Program-made: the position numbers and the translations under genes
The notes under the pieces: model-generated
The model's database searches: none
What the model was told of the DNA's origin: nothing
The model's input: the letters and a program-made list of their open reading frames with translations, nothing else
From: Apostichopus japonicus
Lineage: Eukaryota > Echinodermata > Holothuroidea > Aspidochirotida > Stichopodidae
Length of the DNA stretch: 64,000 nt
Direction of reading: 5' to 3'
Assembly: GCF_037975245.1 (NCBI RefSeq)
Contig: NC_092579.1
Span: 14,120,678 to 14,184,677, forward strand
Part shown: piece by piece, positions 36,757 through 49,367 of the stretch
How positions within the stretch are numbered: position 1 is the stretch's first letter
Layout of the letters: each line of letters opens with the position of its first letter

Positions 36757-39700
36757 ATGTCTGGTATAAGTGGTATTGCGGTTGCACGGTTGTCAGAAGA
36801 GAGAAAGGCATGGAGGAAAGACCATCCATTTGTAAGTTGCACCTAATTTGTAAAAAGAAAAAAAAAAGAGTAAAAATGAGGAAGATTGAGTGATCCATGT
36901 TATGATTCTACTTTAGCAAGGTCTTCAGAGGTAGAATGACAAATAAAGAAAGAAAAACTCAACATTATGTGACAATGAAACAGGTGTATGGTAAATGGAA
37001 CTTATGAATAGAATTGAAAAAGTTTATGACTACTGTAGAAGGCGACAAATACATGTAAATAAACGTAGTTTGATTTATACTAAAAGTGAACAGAGTTGAC
37101 CTCCTAAGGACTCCCCGACACCCTCACCTGCCTCTCAATAAAAAAAAAAAAAATAAATACTGAAGAAACAGTGACAGAATAGTTTCACCTTTGTCTTAGC
37201 TCAGGGACAGTTGTCCCTGATATTGAATTTTTCTCAAGACTTTGGAAGTTTGAAAATAATTTGGTTGACAAACAAGACTAGTGTTTAATGGTAGGTAAGT
37301 GTCCAAGATGCGATAAAACACATGATTGTCCCTCGAACAACTGTAAGGATAATTTCTTTTGTCCAAGAGGAGAATTTTAGTCGTCCATGACCACTGTTGA
37401 TAGCCCTCAATGAGATGAGGGCTAATATTTAAACATTATTAGGTCTGTGTGTCATACTTATACAATAAGTTGCACTTGACATTCTCATCAAACTGCTAAC
37501 TTAGAAAGTAATGTAAGCACAGAATGAATTCACAGTGTCAACTTTATGTCTTTATAACAGCAACCTCATATTCAATAATTAAGAAATTATCTATCTCCTT
37601 TTTCTAACATGCTACAAATTCCGAACGATGCATGGTAATGTTCAGGATCTCTTCAAATTTGTAAGCCTTGCATGGAAACTGTCTCTTGTATCGTTTGCCA
37701 TGAAACAGAGAGTTCCCAGAAAAGTCTTAGCAAAACCAAAAGTACTTTGACTGTCTTAAGCAGCTTACTGTACTTTCATTTTCTTAATTTTCAGGGATTT
37801 GTTGCCAAGCCTACGAAAAATGCAGACGGCACTTTAAATCTAATGGTCTGGGAATGTGGTAAGTTGTTTTAAAATAATGGAATTTACTGCTGTGTAGAGT
37901 GAAAAGGAATGGAAATTTTTGATACACAGCAGTATGCCTTGATTTGTCCTGTTTTTATTTCCTCTCCAAAGATCATCAGTGGTAAATTGTTGAACTGCTC
38001 TTGACATTTGTGGCCAACTGGCCATACATGTGATTCATGTAACAAGTTAAGGCAACTTTACCTTGAAGTAATTCTTTTCATACTTTTTGTTCTCAAGTGC
38101 AATACCTGCTACTAAATTTTTCCTGGGAACACACATCAACAGCTTATAACTGTACAACATTTGCCTGTTCACTTTGGTGATCCAATTAATTAGTTTCCCA
38201 GAGATTTTCTATTGTTTGGTTTCGATGATAATCATAATCTTTGCATTCATGATGACGAACAGTATGTGTGCGCTTAGGTGTTTGTGTGAGTGCTTTGCGA
38301 CGACCAGCTTGTAAACACTATATCTCAGACCAATTGCATATTTGGTGTGTAGAAGTACCATAGTGAGTACAAGAAGCCTATTGTTTTTTTCGTGGAAGTC
38401 AAAGGTCATTTGAGGTCACCAGGAGTCAAATTGTGAAAACCTTGTAAACACGATATCTCAAGAAGCGAAGCTTGGGCAGACCTCATAATTGGTGTGCAGA
38501 AGTACCACACTGAGTGCAAGAAGCCTATTGTGTTTGGTGGAGATTAAAGGTCATTTGCAGTCATCAGAGATCAAATTGTGAAAACCTTGTAAACATGATA
38601 TTTCAATATTGGAAGCTTGGGCAGATCTCATACTTGGTATGAAGGTGTATAACATTGAGTAAAAGAAGCCTATAGATTTTGGTGGATGTCAAAGGTCATT
38701 TCGGGGACAACAGGTCAAATCGTGAAAGCCTTGTACAAGTGATATTGGAAGAAAGGAACCTTGGACAGATCTATATTTGGTTTCATTTCAAATTTAAGGA
38801 GCCTATTATTGCTTTTGGTGGAGTTCAAAGGTCATTTGAAGCCAACAAACGCCAAACATTTACTTCACTGCCCTCTTACCTGTCTCTCTACGCTAACACA
38901 CCTTCCTAAACATAATATCCCAAGGGAACGGTGGACAGATCGCATATTTGGTATGTAGTAAGTGTACCACATTGAGTACAGGTAAAATGCCTAATGTTGT
39001 GGATGGAGGTGTCAATGGTTATTTGGGTTCACCAGGGGTCAAATTGTAAAAAACATGTTTTACACAATATTTCAATAAGGACAGAAGCCATATATATTTA
39101 GTATGTTGTATCAATTACATTTAGTATAAGAAGCCTGTTGTTGAGGTCAATGGTCATTTCAGGAGAGCCTATGTCATTTTGAAGTATTGTTTGTCACATT
39201 ACACTGCTTTTCAAGTGCTGTATTACTAATACTAAGATCAAGTATGTTGCAAACCCTCACTATACATTATATCAGATTCATGAAGAAAACTGCTCATGTT
39301 ACATCATCGAAACCACATTACCACAATGCATTTTGCATTCAGGTTTTTCTGGTAGCATACAGATACTTGTAGGGAATGCAAGTTGGTGCAGACCAAAATG
39401 TGTTTCTGTCTGGTTTGGAAGTTAAACATTTTTTTTAAAATACTTGTTGTCTCTCTTAGTGCATTAAGAATGAGGCTTGATCTAATCTGAGTAATTTTAA
39501 ACAAATTACATTTCCAGAAATTCACTGCCATGGCAAGGGAGTGTTTTTGAAGTTTTCAGAAGGCATAAAACATTTGTAGTGTGGGGAGTTTGTTATACTA
39601 CAGAGCCTAAACTTGTGATAAGGAATTTCAATATGTCTCAAAGAACTTCTTTTCTTTTTCCCCCTCATGTAATGTAATTACTATCCTCAATTGTTGGGAC

Positions 39701-42700
39701 CTGCTGATTTAGGTACAAAATTTCTATGTGTCCTGCAAGATCATTGTCATGTTCTCCCCCTACTTGCTGCTACTACCCCCTTTCATCACCCTTTCTGGTC
39801 CGCTGTAATAACAATTCATTGTGTAAACCATCGTTCACATCTTGCAATTTTGATGTTGTGGTTCCACCACATTGGGCACAATGACTATATTTCTGCTTCC
39901 GGTATTCCCGGTAACAGTGAATGTGGAGGGCTTGATTTACAAACCACAAACCATTGTGGTGGAAAAGCATTGTTGGCAACTGTTCCATACATTAAACATC
40001 TGTGACTAACATTTTGTTCTTTCTTAATACTAAATACCTGATAGCTTGCCAAGGCATGATGGGTTTAATTGTCTTAGGCTTCATACTTTATCCTTACTTA
40101 AAACTAAAACCTTAGTGAAGGTTGACAGGATGGAACAGTCAAGCCAGTGTTTTTAGCAGTTGAGGGCATAATCTCATGTTTGACCAACTATTTAGTACTT
40201 TCTGTTGATATGGAAACAGTGGAAGTAATCTACATATAACTGAATGGTTTCATGGTCTCATTAACCACATTGCTCTCACTTTGTTTTCCTTTTCATTTGT
40301 TCCTATCCGAAGCAATTCCAGGAAAGAAAGCGGTATGTATTCATATTATTTGAAGCTAGGGGTGGGAGAGGAGTGGTGGGAGATGTTTTGGGAGAGACAG
40401 CATAACAACGGAATAATTTTGATATATTATCATAATATTCTATGGTATTATATTAAAATATATATCATTTGTTGTTCATTTTGAGGGAGTAGACCTGTAT
40501 GATATTTGGTAAACAAATCATCTTACTGCCAAAAAGGAAAAAAAATGATTTTACATCAAATTGTGAATTATTCATGTTTCTCTGGTACTGTGTCCAAAAA
40601 TAGGACACTGAGGTCGCTGCAGCATCCTGCAGCCAGGCTGCATAAGATGTTATCTTGTGCTGGTGTGCCAAGATAACCCTCTATTGTCGGATATCGGCTG
40701 CAGGGGGGGGGGGGGGTTGCAGTCGCTCACAGGTTTCTCTTTGATTACATTGTGCCTGACTTCTTTCATCTCTTCTCATGGTAACATATTTTCAGTCTTA
40801 CCTTCTTTTTCTGTTTTCTTGCTCCTACAGACACCATGGGAAGGTGGAGTTTACAATTTGCGTATGATATTCAAAGATGATTATCCATCGTCGCCACCAA
40901 AGTGTAAGTCATATTTTGTTTATTTTTAAACATTTTGGGGCCCAAGTGATCGATGATTGCTGGAATAAGATCCGGTATAACTTGGGAAGCCTTGGCCTAC
41001 AAGCTGGAGTTATCATCCAGGGCTGAGGGCTCCTCTGGAAAGCAGTGCTTCTGCACTGAGCAGGACTACTCTCATTAAAGATGACAATAATTAAAAAGAA
41101 AAAGAAAAAGGTATCCAGCATTGTCCATTTAAGTTTGTCTGTACAGTACAGTATGTGTGTATCTTTGTCCAGTTGTCTTCCTGTGTGTGTGTTTGTCTAT
41201 CATTATGGCTGTTTTTATGTCCATATTTTTGTGGTGTTCATTCATTTGTTACAGATGTCAATATGTTTCACTAAACTTTGAAAACATTTGCAGGTAATGG
41301 AGTGTAAAACAACCAGTTCAAGTTGTTGACAAATAACAAGTACTGATTTGATGCTTGCAGTGCATTGAAGGGACTGACAATTTTGAGGCCTGGGTGGCAC
41401 ATATGAGCAAAACTAATATAGCTAGTGGTGCACATTTCAATTTTCAAAGGACACAGATGGTGTAATTTTCTCTTTAGTTCTGACAATGACATAATAGTTC
41501 TTACAATGACATAATAATTTATAGCTGTTCTTATGGTTGATAAGCTGTTGGTTTTCCTAATCTAGACTAGAATAAATTAGACTAGTTAGAGTTAGAACTA
41601 CTGTGTTATAGCACAAGTCTATGATTTCAACATTTTCATGAAGTGAATAATGCAAAAAGTACCCAGATGGCAGAAACAATAAAGTTTTATAGGTTTTGCT
41701 GATAGTAGGGTGATCGTTTGACGGGCACAACAACATTTTTCTGGAAAATATGAAGAGAGGAAAACAACAAATATGATAGGTTAATTTTATTTCACCTATT
41801 ACTTTCCTGTCTCCATTCTACTTATGCAATCAAGTCAATGAAAGCTACAAGAGTTGCTAATATTTTCACAATTTTTTCCAGATTTTTCTGAAAAATGTCA
41901 AAAAGATAATAACAGAGGTCAATTGTCAGTGTCGTTTTCATTCTTCTTTAATAAACAGCTTCCATTTTGCCTCATCTTTTTTTTCTCCCTCTTCTTTTTC
42001 AGGTAAATTTGAACCCCCTCTATTCCACCCTAATGTCTATCCATCAGGCACAGTATGTTTATCACTACTTGATGAAGATAAAGATTGGAGGCCTGCAGTA
42101 ACTATCAAACAGGTAAACGTACAACGTGTTAACCTGTGTGAAACTTTTAAGAATCTTCCTTACTATTAATACATATATATATATATATATATATCTAAAT
42201 AGATGTTTTATCACATGTTACCTTTTTGATATTGGATAGATCTTTGAACTCACTTTTATAAATAGTTTTTATCTATACTGGTTTTAATAAATGAATGAAA
42301 AAATTAATTATTGTAAATCTAGTGGGGATGAAATTCACCATCTGAAAAATAAATGTTAGGAATAAGAACAAGAAATGGTAATTGTTAGTGTACAATCTAG
42401 ATACACTGTTCCATCGATGAGGTAAGAATTCTGAAAGGTTATTAATTTAATTTCCCTATAAAAACCAAATTTGCAATAATCTCTGATTTTTATGTATTTT
42501 ATGGTATTACAGATATATTGTCTTAGCCTTTCCTCTAGGTTTCTTGAGCTTCTCTGTCATATCGTCAAGACAAGCTCAGATTTTGTGCATTACAGATTTC
42601 TATTTTCCATTAAAGAGTTCTGAGGTTTATCATAAGTTCCATTGCAATCGACGTAACAACCGCGTTGGTGCCGGTTTAAGTTTGCAAGGTTTATTTGCAA

Positions 42701-43817
42701 ATGTCAATTTACCTCAACCTGTTATTATCTATGATTGATATATGATAAGATTTGGAAAGCCTCTGAGCCTACACTTTCAACAAAAACATAGAAGCTTGTC
42801 GAAACTGATGTTATTTGCAGATATTAGTTTTGGTTTTCTTTTTACAGATCCTCCTCGGAATTCAAGATCTTCTAAATGATCCTAACATCAAGGACCCTGC
42901 ACAAGCAGAAGCATACTCAATCTACACGTAAGTTAATGCCTGGCCCCTTAAAGCTCCGTATCAAAGCAGCTTTTTTGAGTTGGATTCCGACTTCTGTGTC
43001 AGTCCGGCAGGACACTGCCCGACTGAAAGCGATCTAAAATTGCCTCGTCAAATTAAACATTGAAGATGGTGGATAGTTTGGGAGATGGCTCTTTGATAAT
43101 CAAGAGGAATGATCAAGATTTTTGCCAAGGTATTAAGTCTCGTCTGGCTTAATTTCCCCTATGACTGATCATATGATAGGTTATAGTTGGTACCCCAAAG
43201 CGTTGATTTTTCTGTGTATGTCTGTTGTGACGTCACAGTAGTTCTCCAAAGGTGAAAGGCCTATGAAGTGTGTTTGTGTAGCCTAACCATTAGGTTATCA
43301 TTTGTGTATAGGCTTCATAGTTAGCCATAAGATGTGTTTTGGTCTTGAAAATGTCTGGAATTTCCCCTTTTTGTAAAGCATGGGCAATATGGCTTTGTTT
43401 AATTTTGTTGATTCTTGGTTAGATATTAATGACTTAATTTACAAATACTGTCTTGATATCATTTTAACAGTGGCATGTGGTACCACCAGATTGCAGCAAG
43501 TCTGTACAAAATGCAATTTAACATCTCAATCTCATATACAAACATAAATATAAATTTCTGGTGCTTGTTGGCACTTTTAATGCCACTCAACACTTGTGTA
43601 CATCTGTTACTGCCAAATATAAAGAATTTCAACCTTTTTCTTGTTAACTACTAAGAAGAAAATGTTTAGCATTTTATAATCTAGGACTAAGTCATATTGA
43701 CCTTTTTTGACCTACGTCTCTGTCTTTTCCTCCCCGATTTCGATCGGCAGGCAAAATCGAATCGATTACGACAAGAGAGTCCGGACTCAGGCCAAGGCTC
43801 ACGCACCGAAAAACTGA
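36757..43817 (+). CDS. UBE2I: SUMO-conjugating enzyme UBC9 (7 coding exons)
   Basis: Coding exons 36757-36831, 37795-37858, 40313-40332, 40831-40903, 42003-42112, 42848-42927 and 43751-43817 join in frame to 489 nt (162 residues). UBC9 is the only E2 for SUMO: it takes SUMO from the SAE1/SAE2 E1 and passes it to lysines in psi-K-x-E sites in nucleus and cytosol. The frame shows the UBC fold throughout ([63 protein letters not shown]). The HPN triad is at 86-88, the catalytic cysteine at 96 (human 93) and the catalytic aspartate at 130 (human 127). Three extra residues near the N terminus ([12 protein letters not shown]) look like a duplicated SGI, and one extra residue lies near the C terminus. 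A 5' UTR segment 36703-36756 follows an acceptor. Near-certain by sequence. Confidence 0.97.
38400..39165. repeat. ~140-bp AGGTCA-containing tandem repeat in UBC9 intron 2
   Basis: Six diverged units share AAAGGTCATTT, CACCAGGGGTCAAATTG, TGTAAACA.GATATCTCAA, TTGGGCAGA.CTCATA and AGAAGCCTATTGT. The TCATTT anchor lies at about 38401, 38546, 38691, 38827, 39013 and 39149. Single relatives lie near 13088, 35733, 35880 and 51515. Confidence 0.85.
40313..40332 (+). CDS. UBE2I: UBC9 microexon (20 nt)
   Basis: Only 20 nt, encoding the end of a split Ala codon and IPGKKA, between a T-rich acceptor ending CCGAAG and the donor GCG|GTATGT. The flanking exons are phase 1 and phase 0, so skipping this exon would shift the frame. 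IPGKK is invariant in UBC9, so the exon is needed. As far as I recall, vertebrates carry these codons on the preceding exon, so this would be an extra intron. Confidence 0.9.
40700..40716. repeat. Poly-G run in UBC9 intron 3
   Basis: A run of 14 G between CTGCA and TTGCAG in the intron between the microexon and the next exon. Confidence 0.85.
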
Positions 43818-44230
43818 CGAGGAATTTGATGAACATTGTTCCTTTTTTTTTGGTTTTAGCCAGATCCATTAATATCATGCGAGCTCTGGAGTCAGACTGA
43901 AAACATACAAAAAAAGGTGAAATAATAAAACTTTCAACAATAGTACTTTATTTGCCAAGTGTTCCTTGCAAGGAAGGAAAGTTTGTTGACACCCTTCGGA
44001 GACATCTTGAGACAGCTCTTCTTCATTTTTCACTGTACATATATATAAACCTTAGTGTCAAGTTGGAAATCATTCGTGGACAGAGAATAAACATTCCTTC
44101 CAGAGGAAAAAACACATCTTTGGTTCTGAAAAGCTGCTCCACTATTAGTAAGTCTTTGGAATGAAACCACGAAGACGACGACGAAAGAAAATCAGTGAGG
44201 CTGCTTTGAGTATGCTTCAGCACTCCAAAG
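43818..44230 (+). other. UBE2I: UBC9 3' UTR region
   Basis: Non-coding sequence after the UBC9 stop. AATAAA at 43924-43929 and another within AGAATAAACATTCC near 44085 are candidate polyadenylation signals. Which is used cannot be told from sequence, and the transcript may run on into the minisatellite. Confidence 0.4.
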
Positions 44231-45250
44231 AAGTGTGTTAACAAGCATTTAAGTTAACAATAGACATTGCTGAATATTTTGTCACTATTATGCATAAGAC
44301 TGTTAACAAGCATTTAAGTTAACTAAAGACATTGCATAATATTTTGCCACTATTATGCATCAGACTGTTAACAAGCATTTACGTTACCTAGACAGAGACA
44401 GTGCAGACTCTTTTGGCACTATTATGCATAGGACTGTTAACAAGCATTTAGGTTAACTAAAGACATTGCAGATTATTTTTTCACTTAAGGATTCACAGGT
44501 CCATGTTATGGAGCTATTAAGAGTTACCTATAGACATGGCAGAATATTTTGTCACTATGATGCATAAGACTGTGTTAACAAGCATTTAAGTTACCGATAG
44601 ACAATGCAGACTCTTTTGGCACTATAGGATGCATAAGTCTGTGTTGGCCAGCTATTTAGCTTAACCTATAAACAGTGCAGAATATTTGTCACAATGATGC
44701 ATAAGTTTGTTTTAGCAAGCATTTCAGTTACCTATAGACAATGCAGACTATTTGTCACTGAAGGATTCATAGGTCCATGGTATGGAGCTGTTTAGAGTTA
44801 CCTATAAACATGGCAGAATATTTTGTCATTAGAGGATGCATAATACTGTGTTAGCAAGCATTTAAGTTACCTAAAGACAATGCAGACTACTTAGGGACTG
44901 CAATTTATAGGTTTGTGTTAGGGAGCTGTTAAGAGTTACCTATAGACATGGCAGAATATTTTGTCATAAGAGGATGCATAAGTCTGTTTTAGCAAGCATT
45001 TAAGTTACCTATAGGAAATGCAAACTATTTATCACTGAAGAATACATAGGTCCATGTGATGGAGCTGTTAAGAGTTACCTATAGACATTGCAGACTATTT
45101 TGTGACTACAATTTGTAAGTTTGTGTTAGGGAGCTGTTAAGAGTTACCTATAGACATTGCATACTATTTATTTCATCACAATTCTGCAAAAAGGAGCCTG
45201 TCAAGGGTTTCCTACAGTAGGTAGAATGCAGAGTAGTTTGCTACTTAGCA
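44230..45250. repeat. ~67-90-bp minisatellite downstream of UBC9
   Basis: About 14 diverged units built from GTTAACAAGCATTTAAGTTA, ATAGACATTGCAGA, TATTTTGTCACTA and TGCATAAG.CTGT. A second unit type with GGAGCTGTTAAGAGTTACC alternates in the right half. Spacing is about 67-72 bp at the left and more variable to the right. Confidence 0.88.
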
Positions 45251-46266
45251 GATCTATGTGTCTCAGTTTCTGAGCTGGTATTAAGAGTAATCTAAAGAAT
45301 GTTTACCATTTGTGCTGTTGATGGTTGCAGGAGCTAGTTAGAGCAACTCATAAAGTACATGCTATTTTTCCACTGATAGGTGCATAATATCAGTGTTAGG
45401 GAGCAGCGAAGACTGCTATATAACACAGATTAATTTGCAGTTGTTGGATGTGTAACTCCCTGTATCAGGGCTGGTAAAAGTTACCTGTATAATGCAGACT
45501 GCTTTGAGTCGGTGTTTAAAGGACATATTGAGTTTTCTCTCTACAGATGTAAAACCGTTTTGCTACTGCTTTTCATGGTGCTAGATAATTATTTTGTTTC
45601 TTATTGTAGCAGAATCGGGCATCCCTTCGTCAGTCATGATGGCAATTGCATCAAGAGTCCTTGCTTAGTTTAAATGGTGACAGCATCATACATAAACACA
45701 CAATTGGTACTTAGTATGCATGTGTGTGTGTGTTTGTTCTCTAGACATTATTGACCACACAATCATATCCATTAAACTCCTCTGGTTGATCTGTAGGTTG
45801 TTTTTGCTTTCTGGAAGAAGAAAAAAACATCCCAATTTTGACCTCACTTGGTCATAAAAAACAATGTTTTCAAAGATATAAGTGAAGCAGCGAGAAGCTT
45901 TTACAAGCTCTCATCTGGATGACTCATCACCAGACGAAGAAAGAACCACACATCAATCACCATTGGTGATTGACAACAATCACTTCCACCTCAAAAATAA
46001 CCCCATTTTTTGGTTGTATTTCCTTTGATCTCCACCTTCTTCATGTCCGAAATAGTCTTGTCAAGTTAACTTGTGGGATTCTATTTCAATTTTTCTATTG
46101 TATATTCAAGTAATATCTGTCCTTATGCCAAGCCATTTTGTGTTCTTTTCATTATATGCTGTATATAATACAGGTCATATTCACTGTTTTAGCAGTCAAA
46201 AAATTAATTGTATGTAAAAAATGATTACATCCTTGACATTACTCAAGGAGCGATAGTGTGTGCACA

Positions 46267-46324
<58 letters not shown>

Positions 46325-49300
46325 GTGCACTAATTCACACAGTTAAGAGAAAATGCCAGAGGTAAATTTTGTTTTGGGACTGAGAAAAGGAAAAATGAGC
46401 TACATATTCTGGAGAAGAAAGCCTTAGAATTCCTGCCTACCATATTTAAATTATTGAGATAATCAAATTGTTTTTTTTGCAAACCATAAACTTGAAGCAA
46501 AGAGATGATGTCATGGTTGTAAAATAACGACCAAATTTGTCTGTTTTGTTTTTAGACTGTTCTGTGACTTTGAGGGCCTTTCAAAACATTTATGAATGTG
46601 AGATATTAACATTGTGATTCATCCCAATGTTGAAAGAGAAAATCTGAACCAACTTTTGAAGAAAAGAAACCCAACCCCAAATTTAGTTTTTTGAGTGTAC
46701 AAATTGTAACATCACACCTATCTCATGAATGTGCTTTCCTTGGTATAAATGTATCTCTGTTCAGATGTCTCATAATGGACATGTAGGAATTGACTGAAAT
46801 TTCACCAGATTGCTTATTTAATTATGTTCTTCATTTTCCCAGTAAAAAACATCATTTACCTCTGGTTTATTCTTAGCATATCACAGTTTGGAAATGTGGA
46901 GGGTCACTGTTGGTTTATAAGTCAACAACAAGTCTGCTTCTAAGCCATGTTGTTCTGTGTCACAAATAAACAAGTATAAATACCATCGTGAATTTCACTT
47001 TAAAGCAAAACTCTTTTTTTTTATATTTATATTTTTTAAATTTTTTGACTGATATTAAGCGTATTATGGGACAAATTGGACAAACACTTTGTAATATCGC
47101 AAGATTTCATACATACTGTAAATTTAACATGTATTTTCTACATTAACCAATGTAGAAAGGAAGTCAAAATGTTAGTGTACAGCAGCCAAAGTCTGACTCT
47201 TTTGTAACTATTAGCTTTTTCTTTCACTCAATTTGTTAGCCAAGTACCTGTCGAATAAGCTGAAGCTATTCATCTCAAATTGTCAAGATTGGCAAATTCT
47301 GGCATGACATTTAAGTTGTAGATCAGTGCTTCCTCTCTCAAATGCAGGTGTACAAAAATCCTTCTTACAATTCTATCTAAAGGAATCTTAAAGCCCAATC
47401 ATTTACAATAGTTTTGTGATATCAAGAAGCTAATGGTTCACCAACCCTTCGAAACTGTGAGGTTTCTAATACGTTTAATGCGAGACTGCATTGCTTCACT
47501 AGCAACGGAACCTCCTTAAATAAACACTGTTTTTCTGCTCATAGTTTCATGGTGTGGAGGACATGTTTTACTGGTATGACATGTCAGTACTTTCTCTAAT
47601 GTTCATTCTTTGCTACTGTTACATGGAAATTCAAAAAAGATATAAAAAATGCAAGAAAAGAAGATGTACTCTCAATTTTAATAAAATTCCAGTGGCTCTG
47701 TGATGTTAATGTTAGACTTGTTTGAAGTCTTCTTCTCTGTAAATAAATGGTCATTGGGAAATATATTTCTCTCTAAAATGGTAAGAAATGTTGTTCAGCT
47801 GCTTTGGTTTGCCAAATTTAATTTAAATTTCCGACATGTAAATGAAATATAGAAAGTTGGGTCGCTCCATATAATTGCCTTATTGACTTGCACACTAAAT
47901 CATCAAATTATTGTGGTCTCTAAGGCCTTGTAGAAGCTCTCACTAGCTAAACGCTACCCATCACTGGATAGCTGACACATTTTGGCCATTCATGTAGGCG
48001 CCATTGATTTCCGGTATCATGGCCATGAACATTTTTTTGACATCGGAGCCCAAGTTTTCATCACTTGTAACTGAAAGCCTCTTTGAAGTAAACAATTTTC
48101 GTATGCTGCTCTCGGAAGGCCTGAAGTAGTCTAAACTTGCCTCAGTTTACCTAATTTTCACACCACATGTACTTCTGTTTGTGAACACTGACATCTTAAG
48201 ACACAAAACAGCAGATCTTGTCGGATAACATACCGGGGAATTTTTTTTTCTCCTGTTGCTTTGTGGCACTGAGGGAGAAAACTGGTGTAGGTGTGCATCA
48301 CGAAGTGGTCTGCGTGATTATGTATGATTACAAGTAATTTAAGCCACTCATAGTTGTTTAGTCTTAAACTATTTAATACACAGATTTCAATGTAAGAATT
48401 AATTGTTTTCTCTACAACCCTGTTGGGTTTATGTTGATTTCTTCTGGGGTGGATCTGTATTGGAATTGAGTATTGAAACTATAACATTTTCAGTACTTTA
48501 CCTCTCTTGTAAATGGTCACAGTAAATGGTCAGTCTCAAACTTGTAACAGAGTCAATGCAACGGTCAGAACTCTTGGTGAAAAGAGAGAGAAAGCGAGAA
48601 TGTTCTTCTTTTTGAGGAGTTATGATATAATTCTATTACCATAAATTGTCAAGGGAAAAAGAAAAATTATATTGTGGTTTTAAGAAGTTTCTTGTTGTTC
48701 TCAATTTATAACATACAGTATTTAAATACAAACTGAATGATTTTCCAACTTGAATCGATGATAATTTATCATGGATGTTTCATTTTTCTGGTCTTTGTGA
48801 TGGTTTTGATGTAATTTTAATATCTATGCTTGATACATGTAAGAGCAGTCTGCAGACTTTTAATTAGCGCACTACCCAGGAGCTTCAATGAGAAGCCATG
48901 CCCCAGCCCTTCTCCCTCCCCTCCTTAACATAAATGATGCCCAGAATGGAGAAATATCACATATTTGACTTAAATTACTAGCCATATCATATGTATATAT
49001 CGGGGAGGAACTTCTTCAAGTTGGATTAATAGGCTTATGACTGACGTATATGTAAGCCGACATGCTATATTCATCAACGTACGCTTGAACTTCGGTAGCA
49101 TATCATACCGTTAGAACCCAATAAATGTTCTTACCTGAAATTACACATATCTGCACTTAGTTAGCTTATTCGAGACCCTAAAATGGCCACTCGTTATAAC
49201 TTGCTAGAAATGCAGGGTCAGCGGTTTTACTTGATGTTTATTCATGAGGTAATGTATTATTCATTTAGCAACACGTCAGATAAATTTTGCTGTAAGCAAG

Positions 49301-49360
49301 CTCGCCACGTAGATTACAGGTTGTGGAAAGACGCATCAGTGTTCCTACCAAAAGAGCTGC
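45250..49360. other. UBC9-KDELR intergenic region, no gene seen
   Basis: AT-rich sequence with (TA)n at about 46266-46320 and several AATAAA motifs. No coding exon recognised. The upstream edge of the KDEL receptor transcript lies somewhere before 49368, but no promoter motif stands out. Confidence 0.45.
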
Positions 49361-49367
49361 ATATATC

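Noticed and set aside
39691-40005. 104-codon open frame in UBC9 intron 2
   Set aside because: No splice signals in a suitable phase, no recognisable domain, and an overlapping frame of similar size on the other strand.
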